5,977 nucleotides of DNA from Synergistes sp. GTDB lineage: Bacteria > Synergistota > Synergistia > Synergistales > Synergistaceae. Below, in pieces: positions 5,045-5,977 of this stretch. Position numbers and translations under genes: made by a program. Location of the stretch: contig JAEEYY010000261.1 of NCBI GenBank assembly GCA_016288355.1, forward strand, positions 1 to 5,977, written 5' to 3'. The notes under the pieces were generated by a model. That model was not told the DNA's origin and did not search any database. It saw only the letters and a program-made list of their open reading frames with translations. Numbering within the stretch: position 1 is the first letter of the stretch; each line of letters opens with the position of its first letter.

Positions 5045-5977
5045 TCAGGAGCGATGCAGCTGCAGATCTGTTGTCTTTACAGCGGTGAACCAGCGGTCGT
5101 CCTCACCCTGCCCGGAGAAGTAGAGCTTATATAGCCCTTTTTCATCTCTTATCAGAGAACCTTTGTAAAGGCTCTTTTTGCAGAAGGAGTACTTTCCTGC
5201 CTCAAATATGCCGCTCGTTACGTTCCAGACAGCACCTCCGTCTGTGCTCGATGCAAAAGCTATGCCTCTGCCGGATCTGTAATTCCCCGCATGCTGCCAG
5301 CAGATCGTCATTATAAGCTCTTCCGCGTTTCTTTCTGTTATATCTATATGCCAGGGCTCCGTATCCGGAGGCAGGCCGCGTATCTCTGCCGGCACTGCGC
5401 CGCCCCAGCTGTCAATACTGCCGCCTGCGGCCCTCATAAGGGAAAATACCCCGTCTTTTCCGTTAACGTACCAAAGCAGGTATTCTCCCTCTTTTTTTAT
5501 CACAGCCGGAGACATTATGACCGCAAGATCGCCGCGGTCATGGAACTCCTTCATTATAACGGAGGGGCGGCTCCAATTGACACAGTCTTCGGTCTCCGTG
5601 AGAAGCAGCTGTACCGCGGCGCCCTTTCCGACATACTCGGTACGGCGGTAAATCATAAAGACCTTTCCGCTCTCGCAATGCAGGACAGGATCAGAATTAT
5701 AACCGACCCACGCGGATGGAGGGGCTATCAGCGGAGAACTGCCGCCCTTAGGGATATGCCAGTTCTCTCCGTCGCTGCTCACAAGAAATTCCGGATTTTC
5801 AAAATATTCTATACCGCGCGGCAGCGGAGTAAGCGCCATAATGTAATGCCATTCGCTCTTCCCCGCACCTCCCGGGATGTACCTTACGCACGGGTGCACG
5901 CACTCGCCGAAGCCGGACGTGCATGAAAGGTCAAGTATGCGGATATCCTGCGGCAGATCGGCGGCGTAAGGCAGGGA
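5045..5977 (-). CDS. Beta-propeller glycosidase/sialidase-like protein (5' end beyond the window)
   Basis: The frame is open from the right edge to TGA at 5045-5047, giving 310 visible residues. A GTG at 5899 is internal, because sense codons continue upstream to the edge (SLPYAADLPQDIRILDLSC...). The sequence has the repeated blades of the GH32/GH43/sialidase-like propellers. Counting from the edge, HPCVRYIPGG is at 28-37, ENPEFLVSSDGENW at 60-73, NSDPVLH at 94-100, SPAVI at 156-160, EPWHID at 207-212, an Asp-box-like SSTDGGAVW at 243-251, and LYKLYFSGQ at 282-290. Such proteins bind or cleave glycans, and homologues occur in surface-polysaccharide loci and on phages. I cannot point to a full catalytic set, so enzymatic activity is unproven. 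No signal peptide can be judged because the start is missing. It is 351 bases from the regulator and appears functionally unrelated to the molybdoenzyme genes. Confidence 0.7.
   Translation of the reverse strand, partial: SLPYAADLPQDIRILDLSCTSGFGECVHPCVRYIPGGAGKSEWHYIMALTPLPRGIEYFENPEFLVSSDGENWHIPKGGSSPLIAPPSAWVGYNSDPVLHCESGKVFMIYRRTEYVGKGAAVQLLLTETEDCVNWSRPSVIMKEFHDRGDLAVIMSPAVIKKEGEYLLWYVNGKDGVFSLMRAAGGSIDSWGGAVPAEIRGLPPDTEPWHIDITERNAEELIMTICWQHAGNYRSGRGIAFASSTDGGAVWNVTSGIFEAGKYSFCKKSLYKGSLIRDEKGLYKLYFSGQGEDDRWFTAVKTTDLQLHRS

Noticed and set aside
5291..5926. A 211-codon open frame on the plus strand.
   Set aside because: It is antisense to the propeller protein gene and shows no recognisable protein family features.

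Overview
This is bacterial DNA with tightly packed genes, strong Shine-Dalgarno sites and AT-rich intergenic control regions. All four substantial genes lie on the minus strand. The content (a FAD-less molybdenum aldehyde oxidoreductase, a CitB/DcuR-type response regulator, and moderately GC-rich coding with AT-rich spacers) points to a strict anaerobe, for example a Synergistota or Desulfovibrio-like organism. That placement is inference from gene content only.

Layout from right to left, the direction of transcription. (1) 5977-5045: a beta-propeller, glycosidase/sialidase-like protein whose start lies beyond the right edge. (2) 5044-4695: a control region with a near-consensus sigma-70 promoter (TTGACG-16 bp-TATAAT). 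It is followed by a structured leader that I recognise, from conserved blocks and pairing, as a molybdenum-cofactor (Moco) riboswitch. (3) 4694-3999: a CitB-family two-component response regulator with no sensor kinase in the window. (4) 3998-3677: an AT-rich spacer with a promoter and a palindromic operator-like site in the leader of the next gene. (5) 3676-833: a complete 947-residue aldehyde oxidoreductase closely resembling Desulfovibrio gigas MOP (two [2Fe-2S] clusters plus a molybdopterin domain on one chain). (6) A strong hairpin terminator at about 774-801. (7) 716-282: a small four-histidine cupin. (8) A long hairpin at 185-226, and at the left edge the probable tail of a convergent plus-strand gene.

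The most interesting point is the regulatory arrangement. The Moco sensor appears to control a response regulator rather than cofactor synthesis, molybdate transport or a molybdoenzyme directly, and the next gene downstream is a Moco enzyme. A plausible model is that cofactor supply sets the level of a regulator that controls the molybdoenzyme. The RNA and the enzyme are supported by sequence; the circuit is inference.
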